A stretch of DNA of 64,000 nt from Rhizobium sp. 18055 (GCF_902706285.1 NZ_CACSKD010000004.1:310001-374000), one strand, 5' to 3'; positions 16,609 through 26,091 are shown, counted from the stretch's first letter. The notes: generated by a model not told the origin, from the sequence alone. Numbers and translations: made by a program.

Positions 16609-17010
16609 TTAAGGCATGTTTTTCATCATTTCAGGGTTCATCGGCATCATGTTGGTGTTCAGATGATGCATGACCCAGAGCGAACCGGAGAGCGCAATAA
16701 CGACAAGCAGGATCGTGAAGATCAGCGCCATCATCGTCCAGCCGCCTTCCGAGCGCGGGTTCATGTGCAGGAAGAAGATCATGTGGACCACGATCTGCAC
16801 TGCGCCGAGACCCATGATAAAGGCAGCGGTGATCGCATGGCTTTCGAAGACGTCGGCCATGACGAGCCAGAATGGAATGGCTGTCAGGATGACCGACAGG
16901 ACAAAGCCGATCATGTAGCTCTTGAAGGAACCGTGCGCTGCTTCATGCCCGTGGCTGTGACCATGATGGGCTTCGTGAGCATCCTCATGTGCGGGTGCGT
17001 GCGAACTCAT
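16609..17010 (-). CDS. cyoD: Cytochrome o ubiquinol oxidase subunit IV
   Basis: 133 residues with three membrane helices (about 33-52, 60-80, 92-112), as expected for CyoD/CtaF. The core motif [20 protein letters not shown] is the family signature. The first 28 residues are strikingly His-rich, with nine His, which could bind metal; the C-terminal end is Met-rich ([14 protein letters not shown]). Start overlaps the CyoC stop by 4 bases. Last structural gene of the oxidase operon; a terminator follows. Confidence 0.94.
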   Translation of the reverse strand: MSSHAPAHEDAHEAHHGHSHGHEAAHGSFKSYMIGFVLSVILTAIPFWLVMADVFESHAITAAFIMGLGAVQIVVHMIFFLHMNPRSEGGWTMMALIFTILLVVIALSGSLWVMHHLNTNMMPMNPEMMKNMP

Positions 17011-17627
17011 CCGAGTACTCCCATAAGATAGACGATGGAGAAGACGCCGATCCAGACAACGTCAAGGAAGTGCCAGAACATCGACAGGCACATCAGTCGG
17101 CGCTTGTTTTCCGGGATCAGGCCATGCATCGAGACCTGCGTCATCAGCGTGATCAGCCAGATGATGCCGAAGGTTACGTGCAGGCCGTGCGTGCCGACCA
17201 GCGTGAAGAACGCCGACAGGAATGCACTGCGGTTCGGGCCGGCACCTTCATGGATCAGGTGGACGAACTCATAGAGTTCGAGCCCGATGAACACCGCGCC
17301 GAACAGGCCGGTGATCGCAAGCCAGAACAGCGTTTCCGCCTTCTTGGCCCGCTCCATCTGCAGCATGGCGAAGCCATAGGTGATGGAGGAGAGCAGCAGC
17401 ATCGAGGTGTTGATTGCCACCAGCGGCAGATCGAAGAGATCTGCCGGCGATGGACCGGCCGCATAATTGCGGCCGAGAACGGCGTAGGTTGCGAACAGGA
17501 TCGCGAAGATCAGGCAGTCGCTCATCAGGTAGAGCCAGAAGCCCAGCATGGTGCTGCCTTCAGGATGGTGCTCTTCCGTCATGTAGAATACAGGCTTTTC
17601 GGCCATATCGATTGCAGTCTTGCTCAT
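17007..17627 (-). CDS. cyoC: Cytochrome o ubiquinol oxidase subunit III
   Basis: 206 residues from the ATG at 17627 (MSKTAIDM), four bases after the CyoB stop. Five membrane helices as in E. coli CyoC. Signature stretches: [52 protein letters not shown] and [14 protein letters not shown]. Subunit III supports proton uptake and stability of the heme-copper oxidase. The start is set by spacing to cyoB; a frame running further upstream would overlap it. Confidence 0.95.
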   Translation of the reverse strand: MSKTAIDMAEKPVFYMTEEHHPEGSTMLGFWLYLMSDCLIFAILFATYAVLGRNYAAGPSPADLFDLPLVAINTSMLLLSSITYGFAMLQMERAKKAETLFWLAITGLFGAVFIGLELYEFVHLIHEGAGPNRSAFLSAFFTLVGTHGLHVTFGIIWLITLMTQVSMHGLIPENKRRLMCLSMFWHFLDVVWIGVFSIVYLMGVLG

Positions 17628-17631
17628 GGTC

Positions 17632-19635
17632 TTACACCTGCTCGGCAAGCAGCGTGGTGCGCTTGCCTTCCGTTTCAACGACCTCTTCCACAGGAATGTA
17701 GAAGTCGCGCTTGTAGTTGAACGTATGGCCGATCGTCACGACGAGCATGGCGACAGCGGAGACCACGACGAGCCACCAGATGTACCAGATCATCGCGAAG
17801 CCGAAGACCACGCTGAGTGCACCGAGGATGACACCGGTTCCGGTGTTCTTCGGCATATGGATCGGCTTGAAGCCTTCGATCGGACGAACGTGACCGCGAG
17901 CCTTCATGTCGTACCACGAGTCGTGGTCGTAGATGATCGGCGTCAGGGCGAAGTTGTAAGCCGGCGGCGGCGAAGATGTCGACCATTCCAGCGTACGGGC
18001 GTTCCATGGATCGCCTGTGGTGTCGCGCAGTTCCTCACGCTTGAGATAGCTGACGACGAGCTGGATCAGGAAGGAGCCAATGCCGAGGGCGATCAGGAAC
18101 GCACCGAAAGCAGCGATGATGAACCAGATCTGCAACGACGGGTCTTCGAACTGCGACATGCGGCGGGTGACGCCCATCAGGCCGAGAACGTAGAGCGGCA
18201 TGAAGGCGAGGTAGAAGCCGACCAGCCAGAACCAGAAGGACATCTTGCCCCAGAACGGATCGAGCTTGTAGCCGAAGGCCTTCGGGAACCAGTAGGTCAC
18301 GCCAGCCATCAGACCGAACACCACGCCGCCGATGATGACGTTGTGGAAGTGGGCGATCAGGAACAGCGAGTTGTGAAGCACGAAGTCGGCAGGCGGGATC
18401 GCCAGCATGACGCCGGTCATGCCGCCGATGACGAAGGTCACCATGAAGCCCAACGTCCAGAGCATGGGCACTTCGTAGCGGATACGGCCGCGATACATCG
18501 TGAACAGCCAGTTGAACATCTTCGCCCCTGTGGGGATGGAGATGATCATCGTGGTGATCCCGAAGAACGAGTTGACGCTCGCACCCGAACCCATCGTGAA
18601 GAAGTGGTGCAGCCACACGAGGTAGGACAGAATGGTGATGACGACGGTGGCATAAACCATCGAGGCATAACCAAACAGGCGCTTGCCGGAGAACGTCGCG
18701 ACGACTTCGGAGAAGATGCCGAAGGCAGGCAGGACGAGGATGTAGACTTCCGGGTGACCCCAGATCCAGATGAGGTTCACATACATCATCGGGTTGCCAC
18801 CAAGGTCGTTGGTGAAGAAGTTCGTGCCGGCGTAGCGGTCGAGCGACAGCAAGGCGAGGGTCGCGGTCAGGATCGGGAAGCTGGCGACGATCAGGACGTT
18901 TGTGCAAAGCGACGTCCAGGTGAAGACAGGCATCTTCATCAGGGTCATGCCAGGTGCGCGCATTTTCACGATCGTCGCGATCAGGTTGATACCTGACAGC
19001 GTCGTTCCGATACCGGCAACCTGCAGGCCCCAGATATAATAATCGACACCGACGCCGGGGCTATACTCGACGCCTGAAAGCGGCGGATAGGCCAGCCAGC
19101 CGGTGCGGGCGAACTCGCCGACGAACAGCGACAGCATGATCAGGATCGCGCCGGCGGTCGTCATCCAGAACGAGAAGTTGTTCAGGAACGGGAACGACAC
19201 GTCGCGGGCGCCGATCTGCAGCGGAACCACAAGGTTCATCAGACCGGTCACGAACGGCATGGCCATGAAGAAGATCATGATGACGCCGTGCGCCGTGAAC
19301 ACCTGGTCGTAATGGTGCGGCGGGAAGATGCCGGGATTGCCGTTGAAGGCCATCGCCTGCTGTGCGCGCATCATCAGCGCATCGGAAAAGCCGCGCAGGA
19401 GCATGACCAGAGCAAGAATGACATACATGATGCCGATCTTCTTGTGGTCGACGCTCGTCAGCCATTCCTTCCAGAGGTAGGTCCAGAGTTTGAAGTATGT
19501 GACGATACCGAGGACGGCGATCCCCCCGAGCATCACGGCGCAGAAGGTCGCGACGAGAATAGGCTCGTGGTAGGGGAAGGATTCGATCGTCAACCGGCCG
19601 AAGATCAACTTCAGAAGGTCAGGATTGGAAAACAT
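17632..19635 (-). CDS. cyoB: Cytochrome o ubiquinol oxidase subunit I
   Basis: 667 residues, close to E. coli CyoB (663). All key residues can be placed with an offset of +10 from E. coli numbering: quinol-site Arg81, Asp85, His108 and Gln111; low-spin heme His116 and His431; CuB ligands His294, His343, His344; Glu296 (D channel); Tyr298, which crosslinks to His294; Lys372 (K channel); and high-spin heme His429. Keeping the quinol residues marks it as a quinol oxidase and not a cytochrome c oxidase. Reduces oxygen to water and pumps protons in the inner membrane. Confidence 0.97.
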   Translation of the reverse strand: MFSNPDLLKLIFGRLTIESFPYHEPILVATFCAVMLGGIAVLGIVTYFKLWTYLWKEWLTSVDHKKIGIMYVILALVMLLRGFSDALMMRAQQAMAFNGNPGIFPPHHYDQVFTAHGVIMIFFMAMPFVTGLMNLVVPLQIGARDVSFPFLNNFSFWMTTAGAILIMLSLFVGEFARTGWLAYPPLSGVEYSPGVGVDYYIWGLQVAGIGTTLSGINLIATIVKMRAPGMTLMKMPVFTWTSLCTNVLIVASFPILTATLALLSLDRYAGTNFFTNDLGGNPMMYVNLIWIWGHPEVYILVLPAFGIFSEVVATFSGKRLFGYASMVYATVVITILSYLVWLHHFFTMGSGASVNSFFGITTMIISIPTGAKMFNWLFTMYRGRIRYEVPMLWTLGFMVTFVIGGMTGVMLAIPPADFVLHNSLFLIAHFHNVIIGGVVFGLMAGVTYWFPKAFGYKLDPFWGKMSFWFWLVGFYLAFMPLYVLGLMGVTRRMSQFEDPSLQIWFIIAAFGAFLIALGIGSFLIQLVVSYLKREELRDTTGDPWNARTLEWSTSSPPPAYNFALTPIIYDHDSWYDMKARGHVRPIEGFKPIHMPKNTGTGVILGALSVVFGFAMIWYIWWLVVVSAVAMLVVTIGHTFNYKRDFYIPVEEVVETEGKRTTLLAEQV

Positions 19636-19684
19636 GGAGTAACCCGTTCATTGGTGTCTTTTAGACGCAAAGCGCCAGGTTGAA

Positions 19685-20872
19685 TTATTTGGTCGGCGCA
19701 GGCGTGCTCGCGTCAGATGCTGGCATCGTGTGGCCGTCGTGCTGCATGGTCATGCCGGGCATGGTCGCCATGCCGGGCGTGGCTTCCATGCCGGGCATGT
19801 TTTCCATGCTGTCGGCGCCATGAGCCGGCGTTGCGCCTGCGTCAGCTGCTTCAGGAAGGTGGATGCCGTCGATCGGCTCGCCTTCGAATTTCAGCTTGTC
19901 GCGGTTCTCATGGCTTTCCTTGCCGGCGCCGCCCATCATGTCGATATGCATCATCTCGTTCATGCACATCTTGCCTGGGGTGGCGCACATGTTCAGGATG
20001 GCGTTGAACAGATCCTTGTCGGCCGTCGCGAAATAGTGAACCGGCTCACGCTCGCTCGGACGCTCGAGCTTGAGATAGGTATCGCGGTTCAGTGCGGTGC
20101 CCTGGTTCTTGACCTGAGCAACCCAGCTGTCGAAGCCCTGCTTGTTCATGCCGTGGAACTTGAAGCGCATGTGGGAGAAGCCGGCGCCGCTGTAGTTCGC
20201 GGAGAAACCGTCATACACGCCTTCATTGTTGATGACTGCGTGGAGCTTCGTCTGCATGCCGGGCATGGCATAGATCTGGCCTGCAAGGGCCGGGATATAG
20301 AATGAGTTCATCACTGACGATGCGGTGATCTCAAAATTGATTGGAACATCGACGGGCGCCGCCAGCTCGTTGACGGTGGCGATGCCGAGTTCGGGATAGA
20401 AGAACAGCCACTTCCAGTCGAGCGCCACGACCTGAACGGTCAGCGGCTTGACGTCGGCAGGGATACTGCGCTCAGCATCGATCCGGTCAAGCGGACGGTA
20501 GGGGTCGAGCTTGTGTGTGGTGATCCAGGTAATCGCACCAAGCACGATGATGATCGCGAGTGGAGCGGACCAGATGACCACTTCGAGCCGCGTGGAATGA
20601 TGCCATTCCGGATCGTAGGTGGCGGCTGTGTTCGACTGGCGATAGCGCCAGGCGAAGAACAGCGTCAGACAAATCACCGGAATGATGATCAACAGCATCA
20701 GCAGCACTGATACGATGATCAGGTCGCGCTGTTGCATGGCGATATCGCCGGAAGGCGACATGACCACCAAATTGCACCCTGCGAGCGCCAGAAGCAGCGG
20801 CAGAATGACGAGATGGCGGGAAAACTTTGACAGTTTTTGCACGTCTTTATTGCTCTTGTTGTTTCGTCCCAT
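19685..20872 (-). CDS. cyoA: Cytochrome o ubiquinol oxidase subunit II, with Met-rich tail
   Basis: 395 residues, longer than E. coli CyoA (315). Lipoprotein signal with lipobox LALAGC (Cys33), two membrane helices (about 48-75, 96-118), then a cupredoxin-fold periplasmic domain; the CuA cysteine motif is absent, as expected for quinol oxidases. From residue 294 the tail is rich in Met (CATPGKMCMNEMM, then MPGM/TPGM repeats at 359-374) and ends with HDGH. E. coli CyoA also has a Met/His-rich tail, so the trait is known but here it is longer and repetitive. First gene of the operon; a candidate promoter is at 20945. Confidence 0.95.
   Translation of the reverse strand: MGRNNKSNKDVQKLSKFSRHLVILPLLLALAGCNLVVMSPSGDIAMQQRDLIIVSVLLMLLIIIPVICLTLFFAWRYRQSNTAATYDPEWHHSTRLEVVIWSAPLAIIIVLGAITWITTHKLDPYRPLDRIDAERSIPADVKPLTVQVVALDWKWLFFYPELGIATVNELAAPVDVPINFEITASSVMNSFYIPALAGQIYAMPGMQTKLHAVINNEGVYDGFSANYSGAGFSHMRFKFHGMNKQGFDSWVAQVKNQGTALNRDTYLKLERPSEREPVHYFATADKDLFNAILNMCATPGKMCMNEMMHIDMMGGAGKESHENRDKLKFEGEPIDGIHLPEAADAGATPAHGADSMENMPGMEATPGMATMPGMTMQHDGHTMPASDASTPAPTK
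19751..19799. repeat. Three 18-bp repeats in the cyoA 3' end
   Basis: CATGCCGGGC(A/G)TG occurs at 19751, 19769 and 19787, a period of exactly 18 bases, encoding the repeated Pro-Gly-Met units of the CyoA tail. Each copy is nearly self-complementary. The number of copies is a likely site of slippage between strains. Confidence 0.75.
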
Positions 20873-21228
20873 CCGCGACTAAAGCACTGTAACTGGTAGC
20901 AACATGAGGTGTTTGGTCGCAGTGCAGCAGAATTGCCGCAACGCGGGATACGACGGACCGAGCCGTAAGTCAAAAAATTGAATCAGTGGCACACGCATTT
21001 TGTTCATCGAACCACATTTGCGTAGCCAATATAGCCTCGCTACCGGCTTCGACCACCTCTCTCGTGGGAATTTCAGGTGTCTGCGGTCGATTTTTTCAAA
21101 TAGTTCTAATTTTCGGACGTGGTGATGAACTATTTGCATCGCCCGGACTTGATAAGCGTGGCAGTTCGTTCAAAATCTCTGTGAGGCGCTTTGCCGCAAG
21201 CGCCTTAACGAGGGAGGCGTTTTGAATA
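20873..21228. other. 356-base divergent regulatory region between cyoA and the MFS carrier
   Basis: No gene seen. The left side carries a candidate cyo promoter. The right side holds the leader of the MFS gene with a 7-bp hairpin (GGCGCTT at 21185-21191 with AAGCGCC at 21198-21204) just ahead of the AGGGAGG ribosome site. Base composition is noticeably less GC-rich than the flanks, as expected for promoters. Confidence 0.55.
20945..20973 (-). promoter_or_regulatory. Candidate sigma-70 promoter of the cyo operon
   Basis: On the minus strand TTGACT (20968-20973), a 17-base spacer and TATCCC (20945-20950). The -35 box matches 5 of 6; the -10 box is weak, which could mean an activator is needed. 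About 70 bases upstream of cyoA. Confidence 0.4.
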
Positions 21229-22560
21229 ATGGCTAATGCACCAAACTATGGCCCATCGTCCACATCGATGGAACGCGACGCGAGACAGATACATGCTGAC
21301 AAACCGGTATCGCCGGGCAGCATCGCAATCGGCGTCGTCATTGGGCGTACGTCCGAATTTTTCGATTTCTTTGTATACGGACTTGCATCCGTATTGGTTT
21401 TTCCGCAGCTCGTTTTTCCGTTCGCACCAGATCGGTTGACGGCTACGCTTTATTCCTTTGCGGTATTCTCACTGGCATTCTTGGCCCGTCCGGTCGGTTC
21501 GGTCGTGTTCATGACGATCGACCGTTTGTACGGTCGGGGCACCAAGCTGACCATCGCCCTGTTCCTGCTTGGCGGATCGACAGCATCCATTGCGTTCTTG
21601 CCGGGCTATAATGAGATCGGCGTATGGTCGATCGCGCTTCTGGCGCTATTCCGGCTGGGGCAGGGCTTTGCGCTCGGCGGCGCCTGGGATGGGCTGGCGT
21701 CTCTCTTGGCACTGAACGCACCAAAGAACCATCGTGGATGGTACGCGATGATCCCGCAGCTCGGCGCACCGATCGGGTTTGCGCTGGCGAGCCTGCTCTT
21801 CGGCTATTTCGTCGCCAACCTGTCCCCAGAGGATTTTCTCAGCTGGGGCTGGCGCTATCCGTTCTTTGTGGCTTTTGCCATCAACGTCGTCGCGCTCTTT
21901 GCTCGTCTGCGCTTGGTCATGACCACGGAGTTCGGCACGGCGCTTGAACAGCATGAACTGGAGGCCGCGCCGATCCGTGACGTCATTCGCGTTCACGGCA
22001 GGGACATCCTCATCGGTGCCTTCGTGCCGCTGGCAAGCTTCGCGATGTTCCACCTTGTCACCATCTTCCCGCTCGGCTGGATGAGCCTCTATGGCGATCA
22101 GCCGATCGGTGCCTTCATGCTGGTGCAGACTGTGGGCGCGATGGTGGGGATTCTCACGATCATTGCCTCCGGGCTGATGGCCGACCGTATCGGCCGGCGC
22201 GGGCAGCTGGCGGTCTGTGCCGTGCTGATCGCAATCTTCAGCTTTGTGGGGCCGATCATGCTCGGCTCCGGTTCCAATGGTCACGATGCCTTCGTCATTA
22301 TCGGCTTTGGCGTTCTCGGCCTTTCCTTCGGCCAGGCAACCGGCTCGATATCGTCGCGCTTCGGCCGGGGATACCGTTACACCGGCGCCGCGTTTACCTC
22401 GGATCTGGCCTGGCTGGTCGGTGCCGGGTTCGCGCCGCTTGTCGCGCTCAGCCTCTCCAGCCGCTTCGGCCTGACCTTCGTTGGCTACTACCTGCTGTCG
22501 GGTGCGATCTGTACGCTGGCTGCCCTGGCTTTCAGCAGGGCGCTTGAACAACGCGATTAA
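21229..22560 (+). CDS. MFS transporter, metabolite:proton symporter (MHS/ProP-like) type
   Basis: 443 residues, about 12 helices. The first loop and helix read IGRTSEFFDFFVYGLASVLV, matching the E-(F/W)-(F/Y)-D motif of the metabolite:H+ symporter branch, and loop 2-3 has LARPVGSVVFMTIDRLYGRG in place of the usual GxxxDRxGRR. Helix 4 has FRLGQGFALGGAWDGLASLL, and loop 8-9 has LMADRIGRRG. Relatives carry small carboxylates or compatible solutes; ligand unknown. Divergent from cyoA and closed by a strong terminator. Confidence 0.88.
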   Translation: MANAPNYGPSSTSMERDARQIHADKPVSPGSIAIGVVIGRTSEFFDFFVYGLASVLVFPQLVFPFAPDRLTATLYSFAVFSLAFLARPVGSVVFMTIDRLYGRGTKLTIALFLLGGSTASIAFLPGYNEIGVWSIALLALFRLGQGFALGGAWDGLASLLALNAPKNHRGWYAMIPQLGAPIGFALASLLFGYFVANLSPEDFLSWGWRYPFFVAFAINVVALFARLRLVMTTEFGTALEQHELEAAPIRDVIRVHGRDILIGAFVPLASFAMFHLVTIFPLGWMSLYGDQPIGAFMLVQTVGAMVGILTIIASGLMADRIGRRGQLAVCAVLIAIFSFVGPIMLGSGSNGHDAFVIIGFGVLGLSFGQATGSISSRFGRGYRYTGAAFTSDLAWLVGAGFAPLVALSLSSRFGLTFVGYYLLSGAICTLAALAFSRALEQRD

Positions 22561-22578
22561 CGGGGCTCAAGACAAACG

Positions 22579-22614
22579 AAAACCCGCCTGAAGGTCGTTC
22601 GGGCGGGTTTTTTT
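22579..22614. terminator. Rho-independent terminator after the MFS gene, possibly bidirectional
   Basis: AACCCGCC and GGCGGGTT arms (22581-22588 and 22602-22609) with inner GAA/TTC pairing, followed by seven T on the plus strand and preceded by four A, so it could also serve the cNMP-binding gene that converges from the right. Confidence 0.9.
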
Positions 22615-22631
22615 GTGTTCGACGGGCAATC

Positions 22632-23099
22632 TCAGATTGCCGGCTCCGGCTTCTTGGCAGCGCGTGCCGCTGTGAGTTCAGCCGTCGTGTGGTTGAGGCG
22701 ATCGGCCAGAACGCGCATGATCTCGACGGCCATCTCTGGGAAGTCGCTCAGCAGCTTCAGGAAGTGCTCCTTGCTGATACGCAGCACTTCCAGCGCGGAG
22801 GTGGCGCGCACGGTCGCCGTTCGCGACACGTCACAGAGGATCGCAATCTCACCGACGATGGAATTGGGTTCGACATCGGCAACCTTGATATCGCCGGCGG
22901 GGGAGCGGACAAGAATGTCTGCAGTGCCTGATAGCACCACGTAGGCCGCATCACCCGGATCGCCCTGGCGGAAAAGATCCTGACCGGCACTGTATGTCAT
23001 GCGGTCGGAGGTGAATGCCAAAAGCTTGAGCTTGGCCGGTGCAATCCGCGAAAAGATTGGCACGCGCCGCAGCATTTCGACTTCGTCTCTCAACAGCAT
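22632..23099 (-). CDS. Stand-alone cyclic-nucleotide-binding domain protein
   Basis: 155 residues, all taken by one CRP-type cNMP fold plus helices; there is no helix-turn-helix. The phosphate-binding cassette is intact: GEIAIL with Glu84 and SRTATVRA with Arg93, the residues that contact the ribose and cyclic phosphate. Residues 1-20 and 115-148 are helical. The gene follows the pseudo-ABC exporter (92 bases) on the same strand and has a candidate promoter and palindrome of its own. Likely a cAMP or cGMP sensor acting by protein-protein contact, perhaps with that membrane protein; this is inference. Confidence 0.9.
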   Translation of the reverse strand: MLLRDEVEMLRRVPIFSRIAPAKLKLLAFTSDRMTYSAGQDLFRQGDPGDAAYVVLSGTADILVRSPAGDIKVADVEPNSIVGEIAILCDVSRTATVRATSALEVLRISKEHFLKLLSDFPEMAVEIMRVLADRLNHTTAELTAARAAKKPEPAI

Positions 23100-23117
23100 G
23101 AGCTTATTGACTCCCTA

Positions 23118-23132
23118 CGCATCTGAGATGCG
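23118..23132. promoter_or_regulatory. Palindrome just downstream of the cNMP gene promoter
   Basis: CGCATCTGAGATGCG is a perfect 7-bp inverted repeat around one central base. It lies 18 bases upstream of the start codon, about where the message would begin, a typical repressor position. Confidence 0.45.
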
Positions 23133-23141
23133 CTCGCTAGA

Positions 23142-23170
23142 ATTGTATGCGTCCCTTGGCAGGACGTCAC
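23142..23170 (-). promoter_or_regulatory. Candidate sigma-70 promoter of the cNMP-binding gene
   Basis: On the minus strand GTGACG (23165-23170), a 17-base spacer and TACAAT (23142-23147, 5 of 6 to consensus). The predicted start is about base 23135. Confidence 0.45.
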
Positions 23171-23191
23171 TGTTGTAGCCCCTGTACGATA

Positions 23192-25906
23192 TTACGATAA
23201 CAGTTCCTTGAACATACCGTTTTGTTCCGAAAGTTCCGGAAAATTGCCCGCTTCGACCAGGCTTCCCCGGTCGAAAAGCAGGATTCGGTCGAACAACGCC
23301 GCAAGCTTGGCGTTGGACAGCACCCAGACGATGGCCGGGCGCTCGCCTTCGTGATGCAGCCCGTTGACGACGTTGTTGGTGATCTGATCCTGCACACGCT
23401 GGTCTAGCGCCGACAGCGGCCGGTTGAATATGATGTAGTCCGAGCGGCGCAGCAGTGCGCGCGCCATGTTGAGCTTCTGCCGCTGAACCATCGTCAGGCG
23501 CTTTCCGCCCGATCCGACGTCGAATTCAAGGCCGATCGACAAAACATCGTCGAACAGGTCGAGAGAGTCGAACAGATCGCCCATGATCGCCCGGATGCTC
23601 TCCGAAGCATCCGCGCGCTGGTAGGCGATGCGACCGAACAGAACGTTGTCCATCAGGCTCGCGGACGAGATGAAATGCGCCGGATCGTAGCGCTCGATCA
23701 CAGCTGCGAGATCATCCGGAATGTTCTCGTGGAACTGCTTGCGCGCGCTGACGATCTTCGCCGTCAAATCGTCGGTCAGAAGACCGAAACGGTGCCGGGG
23801 TTCGATATAGGCAAAGCTCAGCCGGATAATCGCCGAGCGGTCTTCCGGCGTTGCATCGTCGAATTTCCGGCTGCTGAGTTTCTGGAGCAGCGCCTGATAG
23901 GTCGGAATATCGTCCGCCGTCATGAAAGTCAGCTGCTGGAAGAAGGGATGGTCCGGCGGCAAATCATGGAAGAGTTCGACGGCGTTCTCTGCAATCTCGA
24001 GACCCATGGCGTAGAGGTCGTTGCTCAATCCCGTCTTGCGGAACAGCGCCTGGAAATATGGATGAGCGGCCAGGCGGCGATTGTTCATCACCGGTCGCTT
24101 CATCGAGCCGAACAGCAGATTCTCGCCGACCGTTGCCTGTGGGTTGTAGGCATCGAAGTCGAATGGCACGACGATATTGCCGAGTTCCGACTGCTGCATC
24201 TTCTCGCGAAGCGCCGCGCGCAGATCGACAATGTGTTCGGCAAGCTTCAGGTGGACGCCTGTATCGACCGTCGAGCGGAGGGCGAGATCAAGGATATCCT
24301 GCGAAATCATCACGGCATCGAGAACCGGACGGATCGTCGTCAGGATGTCGTCTGGACCGGTCGCGCCTGCTGCGTGGTAGTCGACCCAGTCGCTGTTCGG
24401 ATCAAGCGTCGGGTTGCCGGCCTTCACCGCTTCGATTGCGTGCCACTTCGCTTCCAGGGCGGTCTGCTCGTCGTAGTCAGGCTGGATCAAAGGCGCATGC
24501 TTGAGGCCATAAAGAAGGTTGTCGCGCAGCGTGCCCTGGAAGAAATAAAGGTCCGATGAGGCGTAAGAAATCCGTCGACCGGTGACTGATTCTGGCAGTT
24601 CGAGCAGATCCTTGCCGTCGATTGTGATGCGGCCGGAATCCGGCCACACAACCCGCCCCAGCGCCTCGGCAAAGGCTTCGGCACCGCTCGAGTTCGGGCC
24701 GACCACCGCAACCGTCTCGTTCGGTTTGATCTCCGCCGACACGTGATCGATCAGTTTTGCACCACTGTCGTCGCTGACAGCAAGGCTGGTAATGATGATC
24801 GGCGCTCCAAGCCGGACAACCCCGTCGAGTGCAACTTCCTGAATACGGTCGTCGATCAACGGCTCCACGTTGAACTGCTCGTAAACCTGCTGGTACTTGA
24901 CCTGCACGTCCTGGCGCATCTGATCCCAGTCGATCAGCTCTTTCAGCGGACCGGGCAGGTCCTTGTAGGCGCTGATCACGGCCACCAGCTGGCCGATATC
25001 AAGGCGACCTTCCAGCGCGAGATAGCCGCCGATCGCATAAAACAGGAAAGGGGTGACCTGGGCCAGGAAGTTGTTGAGGAACTTGACCAGGAATTTCCAC
25101 TGGTAAAGGTCGTAGCGGATCGAGAAGATCAGCCCGAGCCGGGCTGCGATATCGGCGCGCTCGAGGTTCGAGGTGTCGTTCCCGTGGATCGTGCCGATGC
25201 CATCGACGATTTCGCCGACACGCCCGGAAAGTTCGCGCGCCGTCAGCTGGCGCTGGCGGCCAAGTTCGAGCAGGCGCTTGCGCATCCTGGGGATGACGAC
25301 GGCCTGAACACCGACAATGCCGGCCGCGATCATGCCGAGCCAGAAATTCTGTACGATGATGAAGGCCAGCGCCGTCAGCGCCTGGCCGCCGAGAAGTGCG
25401 GGCGCCACGAAGGCATCGCCGGTAAAGCCGCCCATCGGCTCCACCTCGTCCTTGATCATCGTGGCGATCTCGGCGGATTTCACGCGCTTGAACTGGTTCG
25501 GAGGAAAGCGCAGGACGCGATCGATCAGCTGAAAGCGGATCCGCCGCAGCATGCGCTCGCCAAGCCGGCCCTTGTAGGTGTTGATGTAGAACTTGAAGAG
25601 GCCGTTCAGGACCACGAGCGCCAGGAACACCAGGCTCAGCGCCATCAGCATCTGCTCTCTGCCAAGCTGCAGGCCCTGGAAGAGCTCGACTTTTCCGATC
25701 AAAGGAAAGGTATAGGACAGATGCATAAAGGTTTGCGTGGCGCCTTCACCCTCAAAGCCGGAACCCTGAATTGGCCCGTTGACGATCTGCTTCGGCAGAT
25801 CGAACGACAGGAAGTAGGGGATCATCGAGAAAGCAACGACGGTCAGAATCCACAGCTGCTGCAGCCGCGTGTTCGACCAGATGTAGCGCGCGAGGCTTTT
25901 TTCCAT
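23192..25906 (-). CDS. ABC-exporter-like membrane protein with degenerate, expanded nucleotide-binding domain
   Basis: 904 residues. An exporter-type membrane domain (helices near 20-37, 86-108, 170-206, 275-300) leads into an ABC-like domain from about 370. Its catalytic motifs are lost: Walker A is GPNSSGAE (403-410; Lys and Ser/Thr gone), the Q-loop Gln is Ser, Walker B is YIIFNRP (Asp to Asn828, Glu to Arg829) and the H-loop His is Asn865. The signature region is VGSGGKRLTMVQRQ (797-810); the D-loop SALD remains. About 300 extra residues lie between Q-loop and signature, with two further ENLLFG-like segments (595-600, 753-758) echoing DNLLYG at 462-467. Probably not an ATPase on its own. 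Followed by a cNMP-binding protein and preceded by three glycosyltransferases. Confidence 0.88.
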   Translation of the reverse strand: MEKSLARYIWSNTRLQQLWILTVVAFSMIPYFLSFDLPKQIVNGPIQGSGFEGEGATQTFMHLSYTFPLIGKVELFQGLQLGREQMLMALSLVFLALVVLNGLFKFYINTYKGRLGERMLRRIRFQLIDRVLRFPPNQFKRVKSAEIATMIKDEVEPMGGFTGDAFVAPALLGGQALTALAFIIVQNFWLGMIAAGIVGVQAVVIPRMRKRLLELGRQRQLTARELSGRVGEIVDGIGTIHGNDTSNLERADIAARLGLIFSIRYDLYQWKFLVKFLNNFLAQVTPFLFYAIGGYLALEGRLDIGQLVAVISAYKDLPGPLKELIDWDQMRQDVQVKYQQVYEQFNVEPLIDDRIQEVALDGVVRLGAPIIITSLAVSDDSGAKLIDHVSAEIKPNETVAVVGPNSSGAEAFAEALGRVVWPDSGRITIDGKDLLELPESVTGRRISYASSDLYFFQGTLRDNLLYGLKHAPLIQPDYDEQTALEAKWHAIEAVKAGNPTLDPNSDWVDYHAAGATGPDDILTTIRPVLDAVMISQDILDLALRSTVDTGVHLKLAEHIVDLRAALREKMQQSELGNIVVPFDFDAYNPQATVGENLLFGSMKRPVMNNRRLAAHPYFQALFRKTGLSNDLYAMGLEIAENAVELFHDLPPDHPFFQQLTFMTADDIPTYQALLQKLSSRKFDDATPEDRSAIIRLSFAYIEPRHRFGLLTDDLTAKIVSARKQFHENIPDDLAAVIERYDPAHFISSASLMDNVLFGRIAYQRADASESIRAIMGDLFDSLDLFDDVLSIGLEFDVGSGGKRLTMVQRQKLNMARALLRRSDYIIFNRPLSALDQRVQDQITNNVVNGLHHEGERPAIVWVLSNAKLAALFDRILLFDRGSLVEAGNFPELSEQNGMFKELLS

Positions 25907-26091
25907 TGCTAACCGTCAATTGTCTGGAAAATTTGAAACATCGATCCTGCACGAGGGGTAATGTGTACCGAGAACAGGAGGATGCTACCGGATCGCATAA
26001 CAAAAACAACGCGAACCAGCGTGCATTGTTCAATGCCGATTCCCGCGCGAGTCTGTTTTATATCATAGGAATTTCATAAAGGGCGAGAGTT

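Noticed and set aside
17620..18996. 458-codon plus-strand frame over cyoB/cyoC, very acidic and His/Asp-rich
   Set aside because: Antisense artefact of a membrane protein gene; the minus-strand frame matches CyoB residue by residue.
23192..25906. Pseudogene interpretation of the degenerate ABC protein
   Set aside because: No frameshift or stop over 904 codons, and coding-like base usage is kept; loss of motifs looks like specialisation.
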